Below, piece after piece: positions 15,582 through 23,700 of a stretch of DNA of 38,562 nt (positions are counted from its first letter, which is position 1; each line of letters opens with the position of its first letter). The stretch lies in the NCBI GenBank assembly GCA_946402275.1, contig CAMIVY010000027.1, positions 1 to 38,562 on the forward strand, in the 5' to 3' direction. A program made the position numbers and the translations under genes. This DNA comes from an uncultured Prevotella sp. (GTDB lineage Bacteria > Bacteroidota > Bacteroidia > Bacteroidales > Bacteroidaceae). The notes beneath the pieces were generated by a model. That model was not told the DNA's origin. It saw nothing but the letters and a program-made list of their open reading frames with translations, and did no database searches.

Positions 15582-16952
15582 TTATAATTTGCTATTTAGT
15601 ATCTTGGTGATTTCTGGCACTTGATTGTCAAGGTCACCAGCTCCTAAAACGATGAGTACATCGAAGGTATGTTCTTTGATGAATTGCAGTACATCAGCTT
15701 TTTGGATGATTTGCTTCTCTATACCTGGACGTAGGTTGTCATAGATAAGTTTTGATGTGACTCCCTCTATGGGTAATTCACGAGCAGGATATATCTCGGT
15801 GAGGATAACCTCGTCAAGCAGGCTCAGCGCATCAGCAAAGTCTTTATAGAAATCTCGAGTGCGGGTGTAGAGATGGGGTTGGAAGATGGCAGTGATCTTA
15901 CGGTTCTTATATAACTCACGGATGCTCTTGGCACTTTGATAGATTTCTTTCGGGTGGTGGGCATAGTCACTGAGAAATACTAGACGCTCGTTCTTGATTT
16001 TGAAGTCGAAGCGTCGATCTACACCTCCGTAGGTCTGCATACCATAGCGAAGCTCGTCTGAAGAGCAGCCTGCCAGCTGAGCCATTGCCATAGCGGCAAT
16101 ACCATTTTCGATATTGATAGGTACAGGTTGGCCTAACTCTATATCTTTAACTGATTCGATAGGTGAGATAAAGTCGAAAGTAATCTCACCATTTTCAATC
16201 TTTATGTTCTCCGCATGGAAATCACCCTCTGTAAGAGCGTAGTCGTAACGGCGTACATTGGCCGGAATATTTTCCTTCATCTCCAATCCACGATGGATGA
16301 TAAGTGCTCCCCCAGGCTGAATAAGCTCGGTATAGTGGCGGAAGCTCTCGAGATACGCCTCTTTGGTGCCGTAGATGTCCAAATGGTCGGGATCGGTACT
16401 GGTAATCACCGTCATGTAGGGCGACAACCAATGGAACGAACGGTCGAACTCGTCGGCTTCAATCACCACGAAGTCGGAGTCGGAGAGGATATAGTTGGTG
16501 CCGTAGTTCTTGGAGATACCACCGAGGAATGCGTTGCAGTCAAGATGGCTTTTATGCATGATGTGGGCACACATAGTGGACGTGGTGGTCTTACCGTGTG
16601 TGCCGGCTACGCAGAGTCCCTTGTGCTGGCGCGTCAGGGTTCCTAATACCTGTGCACGTTTTTGGATATCAAAGCCATTGGCGCGGAAATACTGCAACTC
16701 CTGATGGCTCTCGGGAATGGCAGGGGTATAGATGACCAGACAGTTATCTGGCTGCTTGCAGGCAGCAGGAATCGCATCTACATCTTCTGTGTAATGGATG
16801 AGCATACCCTCTTTCTCCAACTGCTGGGTAAGGGTACTGGGAGTCTTGTCGTAGCCAGCTACAACAAGTCCTTTTTTGATGAAATAACGGGCGATGGCAC
16901 TCATGCCAATGCCACCTGCTCCGATGAAATATACTGCATTGATATCTTTCAT
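15582..16952 (-). CDS. murC: UDP-N-acetylmuramate--L-alanine ligase MurC
   Basis: MurC adds L-Ala to UDP-MurNAc, the first amino acid of the stem peptide. The product is 456 aa from the ATG at 16952 (MKDINAVYFIGAGGIGMSA). It has the Rossmann-like GAGGIGMS motif, the P-loop AGTHGKTTT at about 116-124, the IEADEFDRSF region, YAHHPKEI and the C-terminal GAGDLDNQ. An in-frame GTG at 16979 would add nine basic residues, but those codons are part of the heptad spacer, so the ATG is preferred. It follows murG in the dcw cluster. Confidence 0.95.
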   Translation of the reverse strand: MKDINAVYFIGAGGIGMSAIARYFIKKGLVVAGYDKTPSTLTQQLEKEGMLIHYTEDVDAIPAACKQPDNCLVIYTPAIPESHQELQYFRANGFDIQKRAQVLGTLTRQHKGLCVAGTHGKTTTSTMCAHIMHKSHLDCNAFLGGISKNYGTNYILSDSDFVVIEADEFDRSFHWLSPYMTVITSTDPDHLDIYGTKEAYLESFRHYTELIQPGGALIIHRGLEMKENIPANVRRYDYALTEGDFHAENIKIENGEITFDFISPIESVKDIELGQPVPINIENGIAAMAMAQLAGCSSDELRYGMQTYGGVDRRFDFKIKNERLVFLSDYAHHPKEIYQSAKSIRELYKNRKITAIFQPHLYTRTRDFYKDFADALSLLDEVILTEIYPARELPIEGVTSKLIYDNLRPGIEKQIIQKADVLQFIKEHTFDVLIVLGAGDLDNQVPEITKILNSKL

Positions 16953-17027
16953 ATCACTTTTTACTTTTCGTTTTTTCACTCTTTAAGCGGAAGCAAATTT
17001 TACACTTTTCGTTTTTCACTTTTCACT
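16953..17027 (-). repeat. Heptad spacer between murG and murC
   Basis: On the minus strand AGTGAAA, AGTGAAA, AACGAAA and AGTGTAA run from inside the last codons of murG. After a non-repeat stretch (16978-17000 region), AGTGAAAAAACGAAAAGT leads to the murC ATG. The last three residues of MurG (SEK) and its TGA stop are encoded by the first heptads. Confidence 0.7.
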
Positions 17028-18119
17028 TAACTTAATGACTTCTTTAGCAATGATCTCTGCCGAGTTAGGCAGTGCCATCTTTAGAATATTCTTATGAAGA
17101 CTCTCCAATTTGGCATCATCCATGGCCGTATTGATAGACAATGGCAATAGTTGGTTGACGGCTTCAGAGTCTTTTATATAGAGGGCAGCCTGCTTATTGA
17201 CGAGTGCCATAGCATTTTTAGTCTGGTGATCCTCTGCAACATTAGGGGAGGGAACGAGGATGACAGGTTTGCCGAGTAGGCAGAATTCACTGATAGAACC
17301 GGCACCTGCACGACTGACTACCAGGTCAGCAGCCTTATAGGCGGCACCCATGTCACTAATGAAATCGGTAATGGTGAGATTGGACACATTCTGTCCCTTC
17401 ATCCGTTCGCTGATCTCTGCACTATAGTATTTCCCAGTCTGCCAAATAAACTGCACATCGCTCTCACGAATTTGGTCAAGATGTTGTAAAACACTTTCGT
17501 TGAGTGTACGTGCTCCTAGACTACCTCCAACAATGAGTACAGTCTTCTTTGTAGGGTCAAAACCAAAGGAGCGTACAGCATCCTCGTGGCTAATGGTGGT
17601 GTCAAGTAACTGCTGGCGAACAGGATTTCCTGTCATCATAATTTTTTCCGCAGGGAAAAATCGCTCCATTCCATCGTAGGCCACGCAAATCTTTGCTGCT
17701 TTTTTAGCTAGTAGCTTATTGGTGACACCTGCGTATGAGTTCTGTTCCTGTAACAGACAGGGTATTCCCTTGGCTGCTGCCATGTTGAGCGTAGGACCAC
17801 TGGCATAGCCACCTACTCCGACAGCTACTTGAGGACGGAATTCTGTGATGATTTTCTTCGCCATGCGTTGGCTCTTCCATATCTTGTAGAGAACCTTGAG
17901 ATTCTTTAATAGATTTTTACGGTCGAAACCTTGAATAGGAAGACCTTTGATTTCGTAGCCGGCAGCAGGAACACGCTGCATCTCCATACGACCTAATGCC
18001 CCTACGAAAAGTATCTTAGCCTCGGGACGCAGTGCCTTGATGGCATTGGCAATAGAAACGGCTGGGAAGATATGTCCTCCCGTACCACCGCCACTGATAA
18101 TCACTCTTAATTCGTCCAT
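17016..18119 (-). CDS. murG: UDP-N-acetylglucosamine--lipid I transferase MurG
   Basis: MurG transfers GlcNAc to lipid I, giving lipid II, at the cytoplasmic face of the membrane. The 367-aa GT-B glycosyltransferase has the N-terminal SGGGTGGHIFPAVSIANA loop (about 9-26), GVGGYASGPTLNMAA, and ADLVVSRAGAGSISEFC with the donor-binding region GKPVILVPSPNVAEDHQ. The length is normal. A separate -7 box lies in the 63-nt gap behind ftsW, so murG and downstream genes can be transcribed independently of the mraZ promoter. Its C-terminus runs into the heptad spacer. Confidence 0.96.
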   Translation of the reverse strand: MDELRVIISGGGTGGHIFPAVSIANAIKALRPEAKILFVGALGRMEMQRVPAAGYEIKGLPIQGFDRKNLLKNLKVLYKIWKSQRMAKKIITEFRPQVAVGVGGYASGPTLNMAAAKGIPCLLQEQNSYAGVTNKLLAKKAAKICVAYDGMERFFPAEKIMMTGNPVRQQLLDTTISHEDAVRSFGFDPTKKTVLIVGGSLGARTLNESVLQHLDQIRESDVQFIWQTGKYYSAEISERMKGQNVSNLTITDFISDMGAAYKAADLVVSRAGAGSISEFCLLGKPVILVPSPNVAEDHQTKNAMALVNKQAALYIKDSEAVNQLLPLSINTAMDDAKLESLHKNILKMALPNSAEIIAKEVIKLSEK

Positions 18120-18145
18120 AAAAACTTATATATAATATAATCCTT

Positions 18146-18154
18146 GCAAAATTA
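18146..18154 (-). promoter_or_regulatory. Internal dcw promoter upstream of murG
   Basis: TAATTTTGC (18154 to 18146, minus strand) fits TAnnTTTG and is preceded by AATTCG. About 27 nt, A/T-rich, separate it from the murG ATG. The only comparable gap in the cluster is before mraZ. Confidence 0.65.
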
Positions 18155-18182
18155 CGAATTAAATTTCTTTTCTTCGCATATT

Positions 18183-19418
18183 TTAGTTGATATTTTCTTC
18201 TTTCTTCATTTTTGCTGACCTGCTGACGCTTAGAATGGCACCAATATAGGCACAGTTGATAATAGTTGATGTACCGCCTTTTGATATCAATGGTAAGGGC
18301 TGTCCCGTTACAGGCGCAAGTCCAACAGCTACCATCATATTAAACGTGGCCTGAATGACAAGCAACAATCCTAAACCCATCGCAAGAAATGCAGGGAAGT
18401 TGTTCTCGCAACGACTGGCGATACGTGCACAGCGATAGAGTAGAATAATGTAGAGGAAAACCACTGCAAAAGCACCGATAATTCCTAACTCCTCAATGAT
18501 GATGGCATAGATAAAATCAGAGAAAGCTTGTGACAAGAAATCACGCTCTGTGCTCTTGCCAGGGCCTTTTCCAATGACACCACTTGATACAATAGCGATG
18601 TTGGCGTGAGCCACCTGTGCATCCTTATCAAGGTCATACTCCTGTGGGGTGGGCTTGGGCTTGCCAAACTTCTTGATACGACTTTTCCATGTATCAGCAC
18701 GATGGAACATCTTTTCAATGGTATTCTTCTTTTTGGGTTGCTCTGTCTTTTCAACTTTTGTCAGTTCCTGATTGTCTTCTGTAGCATCATGTCCCACTAG
18801 CATGACCATAGATAGTGCAAAGACCACAAACAGAATGATAGTACCTGCCAGTTTGCCTAATTGGCGTAAAGGAACTAGTCCGATGAACATCATTAGGAAA
18901 ACAACCGCAAAAAGCATAGCCGAGGTGGAGAGGTTCTCAAGACCGATGAGGAAACATGCGGGGATGGTAATCCACATAATCCATTTGAATGCATTCCGGT
19001 CTGCTCCGTTCTCTCGCTGCATAGCAGCTAATATTTGTGCAACTATCAGCACAACAGTACCCTTTGCTATCTCAGACGGCTGAAAGGTAAAGCCAAATAG
19101 GTTAATCCAACGTCCAGCATCACCTACCTTGGTACCTGCAAGAAGCACCCATAACAAGGTAATGAGGGAGACAAGCATAAGAAATGGTGTCATCAATTTA
19201 AAATAGCGGCATGGTATGTTGAGCGTAACAATGGCGACTACAACACCGACAATGATGGTGCCGGCATGATAGACGATAGGACCAATGTAGTTCTGACTCT
19301 TATAGGTCAGTCCGCTAGATGCAGAGAAAACCTCTACGATACTGATCATACAGAGGAAGAAGAAAACCATCCATATGACTCGGTCACCTTTGAAGATATT
19401 GCCTATTCTTTTGTTCAT
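18183..19418 (-). CDS. ftsW: Septal peptidoglycan polymerase FtsW (SEDS family)
   Basis: FtsW polymerises lipid II at the septum together with FtsI. The 411-aa membrane protein shows SEDS features: several hydrophobic segments, GDAGRWINLFGFTFQPSEIAK in the first half, and near the C-terminus PVTGQPLPLISKGGTS with the conserved P-x-P-L-x-S-x-G-G. A hydrophilic, lysine-rich stretch (about 210-275, TKVEKTEQPKKK...) enlarges the large extracytoplasmic loop. It lies between murD and murG, the usual dcw position. It could be mistaken for RodA, but the context favours FtsW. Confidence 0.94.
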   Translation of the reverse strand: MNKRIGNIFKGDRVIWMVFFFLCMISIVEVFSASSGLTYKSQNYIGPIVYHAGTIIVGVVVAIVTLNIPCRYFKLMTPFLMLVSLITLLWVLLAGTKVGDAGRWINLFGFTFQPSEIAKGTVVLIVAQILAAMQRENGADRNAFKWIMWITIPACFLIGLENLSTSAMLFAVVFLMMFIGLVPLRQLGKLAGTIILFVVFALSMVMLVGHDATEDNQELTKVEKTEQPKKKNTIEKMFHRADTWKSRIKKFGKPKPTPQEYDLDKDAQVAHANIAIVSSGVIGKGPGKSTERDFLSQAFSDFIYAIIIEELGIIGAFAVVFLYIILLYRCARIASRCENNFPAFLAMGLGLLLVIQATFNMMVAVGLAPVTGQPLPLISKGGTSTIINCAYIGAILSVSRSAKMKKEENIN

Positions 19419-19465
19419 ATTATAGTGTTAACCGCTCGCACTTTTCGTTTTACATTTTTCACTTA
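19419..19465 (-). repeat. Heptad spacer between murD and ftsW
   Basis: On the minus strand the murD stop TAA runs into AGTGAAA, AATGTAA, AACGAAA, then AGTGCGAGCGG and a short A/T-rich stretch before the ftsW ATG. Confidence 0.65.
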
Positions 19466-20794
19466 CAAAGCCTTAGCCAAGGTCTTGAACTGTTCACCAC
19501 GATCTTCCATATTTTTAAAAAGGTCAAAACTTGCACAGCAAGGGGATAATAATACCGTCATGCCAGGTTCTGCCATTTCATAGCAGGCCTGAACACATTC
19601 TTTCATGGAATGGGTGTCACGAACGGGAATACCCAGAGCATCGAAATTGTCATGCAATTTCTGATTGTCTGCTCCCAAATAGACCAGTCCGGCACATTTT
19701 TCTTTCACCAGAGGTTTTATAGGATCATAGTCGTTGCCCTTATCCTTGCCGCCTATAATGAGGATGGTCTTGGTCTTCATTGATTCCAAAGCGTACCAGC
19801 AGGCATCTACATTGGTGGCTTTCGAATCGTTAATATATTGTACCCCACGCACAGTACATACTTTCTCTAAGCGATGTTCAACGCCAGGGAAATCACTCAA
19901 CGACTCGCGGATGACATCTTTTTGAATGCCTGCAATATTGGTGGCGATGCCTGCTGCCAATGAGTTGTATATATTATGTTTACCCGTCAGACTGAGAGAC
20001 TCTTGCTCCATATTGAACGGATCGGGTTTTTCTATTTTATATTTTCCTTCCTCGATATAACCGATGGAACCTTTCTCCTTCAGTTCAGAGAATGGGAATT
20101 GGATGGCCTGGATATTGTATTTCTCTAATTCTTTTTTGATAATAGGGTCATCGTTCCAATAGATGAAAGCATCTTGAGGTGTTTGGTTCTGGATGATGCG
20201 CATCTTCGAATCAACATAGTTCTGCATTTTGAAATCATAGCGGTCAAGATGGTCGGGTGTGATGTTCAGTAGGATGGCAATATTCGCACGAAAGTCGTAC
20301 ATATTATCCAACTGGAACGAGCTCAACTCGATGATGTAATAATCGTGTGGGTCCTCAGCAACCTGCAAGGCCAGTGAGTTACCGATGTTACCAGCCAGTC
20401 CTGCGTCGTAGCCAGCCTTTTTGAAGATGTGATAGATCAGACTGGTTGTCGTGGTCTTACCATTTGAACCCGTGATACAAATCATCTTAGAGTGGGTATA
20501 GCGACCGGCAAACTCTATCTCGCTGATGATATGAATACCCTTCTCCTTGATCTTGACTATCATAGGTGCTGTATCGGGAATACCAGGACTTTTGATGATT
20601 TCATCGGCATTCAGAATCTTTTCTTCCGTATGCTGTCCCTCTTCCCATTCTATCTGATGGTCGTCCATCAGTTTCTTATACTTGTCGCTAATCTTCGACA
20701 TGTCACTGACGAAGACTTCAAATCCTTCTTTCTTGGCCAAGACGGCGGCACCTGCGCCACTCTCGCCTGCTCCTAATATAACAATTCTTTTCAT
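19463..20794 (-). CDS. murD: UDP-N-acetylmuramoyl-L-alanine--D-glutamate ligase MurD
   Basis: MurD adds D-Glu to UDP-MurNAc-L-Ala. The 443-aa protein has the N-terminal dinucleotide-like fold (MKRIVILGAGESGAGAAVLAKKEGF), the ATP loop CITGSNGKTTTTSLI at about 106-120, the LDRYDFKMQNYVDSKMRI region, INDSKATN in the last domain, and LLSPCCASFDLFKNMEDRGEQF at the C-terminus. All Mur-ligase motifs are present. It lies between mraY and ftsW and is separated from mraY by a 113-nt spacer with repeats and palindromes. Confidence 0.96.
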   Translation of the reverse strand: MKRIVILGAGESGAGAAVLAKKEGFEVFVSDMSKISDKYKKLMDDHQIEWEEGQHTEEKILNADEIIKSPGIPDTAPMIVKIKEKGIHIISEIEFAGRYTHSKMICITGSNGKTTTTSLIYHIFKKAGYDAGLAGNIGNSLALQVAEDPHDYYIIELSSFQLDNMYDFRANIAILLNITPDHLDRYDFKMQNYVDSKMRIIQNQTPQDAFIYWNDDPIIKKELEKYNIQAIQFPFSELKEKGSIGYIEEGKYKIEKPDPFNMEQESLSLTGKHNIYNSLAAGIATNIAGIQKDVIRESLSDFPGVEHRLEKVCTVRGVQYINDSKATNVDACWYALESMKTKTILIIGGKDKGNDYDPIKPLVKEKCAGLVYLGADNQKLHDNFDALGIPVRDTHSMKECVQACYEMAEPGMTVLLSPCCASFDLFKNMEDRGEQFKTLAKAL

Positions 20795-20907
20795 TGCGGT
20801 AGGTAATTATTCACTCTTCACTATTGATGTTTCACATCGAGCTCGCTCACGTTCGACATAGCTTAAGCAAGCTGAGCTCTGTTCTCACTAAATCGCGACC
20901 TTCACTT
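20795..20907 (-). repeat. Palindrome-rich spacer between mraY and murD
   Basis: On the minus strand there are AGTGAA-type units near both ends. The core has several short palindromes, including GATGTGAAACATC (3-nt loop GAA), two GAGCTC sites and AGCTTGCTTAAGCT-like sequence. No -7 box is visible. Confidence 0.5.
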
Positions 20908-22179
20908 TTATCTTACCTTTAGGGTTATTATCGCTAATGCAGCTAAAATAATGGATACAATCCAGAAACGGATGGTTATTTTTGACTCATGGAATGGACG
21001 GTGTGGCCATCCTTTGAGAATGTAGGTACTTGTAGCATCCAGTTGTGAATCCAATCGACGGAATGTATCATGGATGGGCGTGGCACGGAAGACGCGCACC
21101 CTTTTGCCCTTGCGTTTCTGTAATTTAAACCATTGTGTCTGAATGATGACGCTGAGGCTCTCGATAAAGAAGATGCCGCAGAGAATCGGGAGCATTAACT
21201 CCTTGTGGATAATAATAGAACAAACACCAATGATTCCTCCGATGGTCAGCGAGCCGGTGTCACCCATGAACACCTGAGCGGGGTAGGCATTGTACCATAG
21301 GAAACCTATCATGGCTCCTATGAAGGCACTTAGGAATACGACCAACTCTTGTGAGCCGGGGATATACATGATATCGAAATAGGCGGAATAAACAATGTGT
21401 GACGATACGTAGGCAAAGATCAGCAGCGCCACTCCGATGATGGCTGAGTTTCCCGCACACATACCGTCCATGCCATCGTTCAAGTTGGCACCGTTGGATA
21501 CGGCAGTAACCACGATAATGGTCATGATGACGAACAATATCCAACCAGCGGCCACCTTGTACTTGCCACAGAAAGCCATGATATTGGAGTAGTTCAAGTT
21601 GTGGTTCTTGATAAAGGGAATGGTGGTTTGCAGTGACTTGACAGCCTCTGGCTGATGCTTGACCACTATCTCCTGATTATCTTGTGTCTCTGTGATATTC
21701 TCACGTACTACAGCATCAGGACTCAGCCATAGTGTAAGTCCTACAATGAAACCGATACTCACCTGACCGATAATCTTATAAAGACCTTTCAGACCTTCCT
21801 TGTTTTTCTTGAAAATCTTGATGTAGTCGTCCATAAACCCCAGGAACCCCAGCCACACCGTGGTTACAATCATGAGCAACAGGTAGATATTTCGCATACG
21901 TCCCAACAACAAGACGGGAATAAGGATGGACACGATAATGATAATACCGCCCATGGTGGGTACACCTTTCTTTTCTACTCCGAACGGGTCGATGCTTGGG
22001 TCACGAGCTGTCTCTGAGATGTTACGACGTTTCATCCATTTGATGAAATACTCACCAAACCATGCCGAGATGATTAGTGACAGGATAAGGGCAAGCAATG
22101 ATCGGAACGAGATATACGACCAGATGTGCGCTCCTGGTATATCATATTGCTCTAGGAATCTGAAGATATAGTATAGCAT
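20908..22179 (-). CDS. mraY: Phospho-N-acetylmuramoyl-pentapeptide-transferase MraY
   Basis: MraY transfers phospho-MurNAc-pentapeptide to undecaprenyl phosphate, making lipid I. The 423-aa polytopic protein has KKGVPTMGG (about 70-78), the catalytic DD at 117-118 in MDDYIKIFKKNKEGL, and NLNDGMDG at about 232-239. It has an insertion of about 50 residues (155-205) compared with E. coli MraY (360 aa). The usual C-terminal HHH motif reads TPIHDTFRRLD, with a single His in that place. The end, HESKITIRFWIVSIILA, is typical of the group. It lies between murE and murD. Confidence 0.95.
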   Translation of the reverse strand: MLYYIFRFLEQYDIPGAHIWSYISFRSLLALILSLIISAWFGEYFIKWMKRRNISETARDPSIDPFGVEKKGVPTMGGIIIIVSILIPVLLLGRMRNIYLLLMIVTTVWLGFLGFMDDYIKIFKKNKEGLKGLYKIIGQVSIGFIVGLTLWLSPDAVVRENITETQDNQEIVVKHQPEAVKSLQTTIPFIKNHNLNYSNIMAFCGKYKVAAGWILFVIMTIIVVTAVSNGANLNDGMDGMCAGNSAIIGVALLIFAYVSSHIVYSAYFDIMYIPGSQELVVFLSAFIGAMIGFLWYNAYPAQVFMGDTGSLTIGGIIGVCSIIIHKELMLPILCGIFFIESLSVIIQTQWFKLQKRKGKRVRVFRATPIHDTFRRLDSQLDATSTYILKGWPHRPFHESKITIRFWIVSIILAALAIITLKVR

Positions 22180-22222
22180 TATTCTTTGAACTTTAATCTT
22201 TAAACTTTAATCTTTGAACTTT
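22180..22222 (-). repeat. Six-heptad spacer between murE and mraY
   Basis: On the minus strand the spacer is AAAGTTC, AAAGATT, AAAGTTT, AAAGATT, AAAGTTC, AAAGAAT, then the mraY ATG after one base. It starts within the murE stop codon TAA. TAA recurs at the unit joints and falls in all three forward frames. This is the clearest example of the heptad spacers. Confidence 0.9.
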
Positions 22223-23678
22223 ATGAAAGCCCGAAAATCTCTCTTACAACCTCTCTGTCGTCAAAATGATGCTTGACACCCTTAATCTCCTGATAGTCTT
22301 CGTGCCCTTTACCGGCGATGAGAATAACATCGCCTTTTTCTGCCATCATACAAGCAGTACGGATGGCTTCCTTGCGATCAACAATAGAGACTACTTTTTT
22401 CATCTGAGCAGGTGTGAGTCCTGCTAACATGTCGTTGATAATATCTTGTGGCTCTTCATTACGAGGATTGTCGGAAGTGATAATGACACGGTCGCTTTGC
22501 TTGACGGCTTCCTGTGCCATCAGCGGACGCTTGCCTTTATCACGATTTCCTCCAGCTCCACAGACAGTAATGACCTTGCCTTGCTTCCCTTCTAACACCT
22601 CATGGATGGCATTTAACACGTTTTCCAAAGCATCAGGCGTGTGAGCGTAATCGACAATGGCTGTGATACCATCTTGAGAACGAATAGGTTCTAGTCTGCC
22701 AGCCACACTTTTTAAAGTGCTCAGCACAACGAGTATGTCCTCAGGTTTCTTTCCTAGCATGGTAGCTGCTCCATATACGGCCAGCAGATTGGAAACATTG
22801 AATTTGCCAATAAACTGAACACCTACTTCGCGCCCGTTGATCTCTAAATACATACCCTCAAAATGACATTCGATGATGCGTGCTCGGAAATCTGCCATTG
22901 TGCGTGTTGAGTAGGTCTTTACCTGGGCTTTCGTGTTCTGTACCATCACACTGCCGTTCTTGTCGTCAGCATTGGTAATGGCAAAGGCTTCTTTCGGAAG
23001 ACTGTCAAAGAAAGCTTTCTTGGCATCACGATAGTTCTCGAAAGTCTTATGATAGTCCAAGTGGTCGCGGGTGAGATTGGTAAATAGTCCACCAGCAAAG
23101 ACAAGTCCGCCAATGCGCTTTTGGGCAATGGCATGACTGGAACATTCCATAAAAGCATACTCACAGCCAGCCTCCACCATTTGATGAAGCAGCCGGTTTA
23201 GCTCTATGGGATCAGGGGTGGTATGGTCAGCGGGAATAGGTGTGCCCTCGATGTAGTTGCATACCGTGGAAAGCAGTCCGCATTTATGACCGAACTGGCG
23301 GAACATATTATATAATAAGGTGGCGATAGTTGTTTTACCATTGGTACCTGTCACACCAACGAGTTTAAGTTTCAAAGAGGGCTCCCCATAAAAAACTGTG
23401 GCAACAGGTCCTACGGCATCTTCGGTAGAAGCTACCTGGATGTAAGTGACACCTTGCTGTTGCTCTTGAGGCATATCTTCGCAAAGCACCGCAATGGCAC
23501 CAAGCTCCAACGCCTTAGGAATGAAACGATGGCCATCAGTCTGTGTACCCTTGATAGCTACGAAAAGATGGCCGTTCTCTATTTTGCGTGAGTCGATGTT
23601 CACGCCTGTAATCTCAGCCTCTGCGTTACCAATGATGGCAATGGGCTTGATCAGTTTAAGCAGTTCGCTTAGTTTCAT
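22221..23678 (-). CDS. murE: UDP-N-acetylmuramoyl-tripeptide synthetase MurE, meso-DAP type
   Basis: MurE adds the third stem-peptide residue. The 485-aa protein has [16 protein letters not shown] in the N-terminal domain, the ATP loop [15 protein letters not shown] at about 108-122, the [11 protein letters not shown] region, and DNPRNEEP at 403-410. The DNPR motif marks enzymes that add meso-diaminopimelate rather than lysine. The C-terminal GKGHEDYQ is also conserved. It lies between ftsI (22-nt gap) and mraY. Confidence 0.96.
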   Translation of the reverse strand: MKLSELLKLIKPIAIIGNAEAEITGVNIDSRKIENGHLFVAIKGTQTDGHRFIPKALELGAIAVLCEDMPQEQQQGVTYIQVASTEDAVGPVATVFYGEPSLKLKLVGVTGTNGKTTIATLLYNMFRQFGHKCGLLSTVCNYIEGTPIPADHTTPDPIELNRLLHQMVEAGCEYAFMECSSHAIAQKRIGGLVFAGGLFTNLTRDHLDYHKTFENYRDAKKAFFDSLPKEAFAITNADDKNGSVMVQNTKAQVKTYSTRTMADFRARIIECHFEGMYLEINGREVGVQFIGKFNVSNLLAVYGAATMLGKKPEDILVVLSTLKSVAGRLEPIRSQDGITAIVDYAHTPDALENVLNAIHEVLEGKQGKVITVCGAGGNRDKGKRPLMAQEAVKQSDRVIITSDNPRNEEPQDIINDMLAGLTPAQMKKVVSIVDRKEAIRTACMMAEKGDVILIAGKGHEDYQEIKGVKHHFDDREVVREIFGLS

Positions 23679-23700
23679 ACACCTTATTTATTTTATAGAT

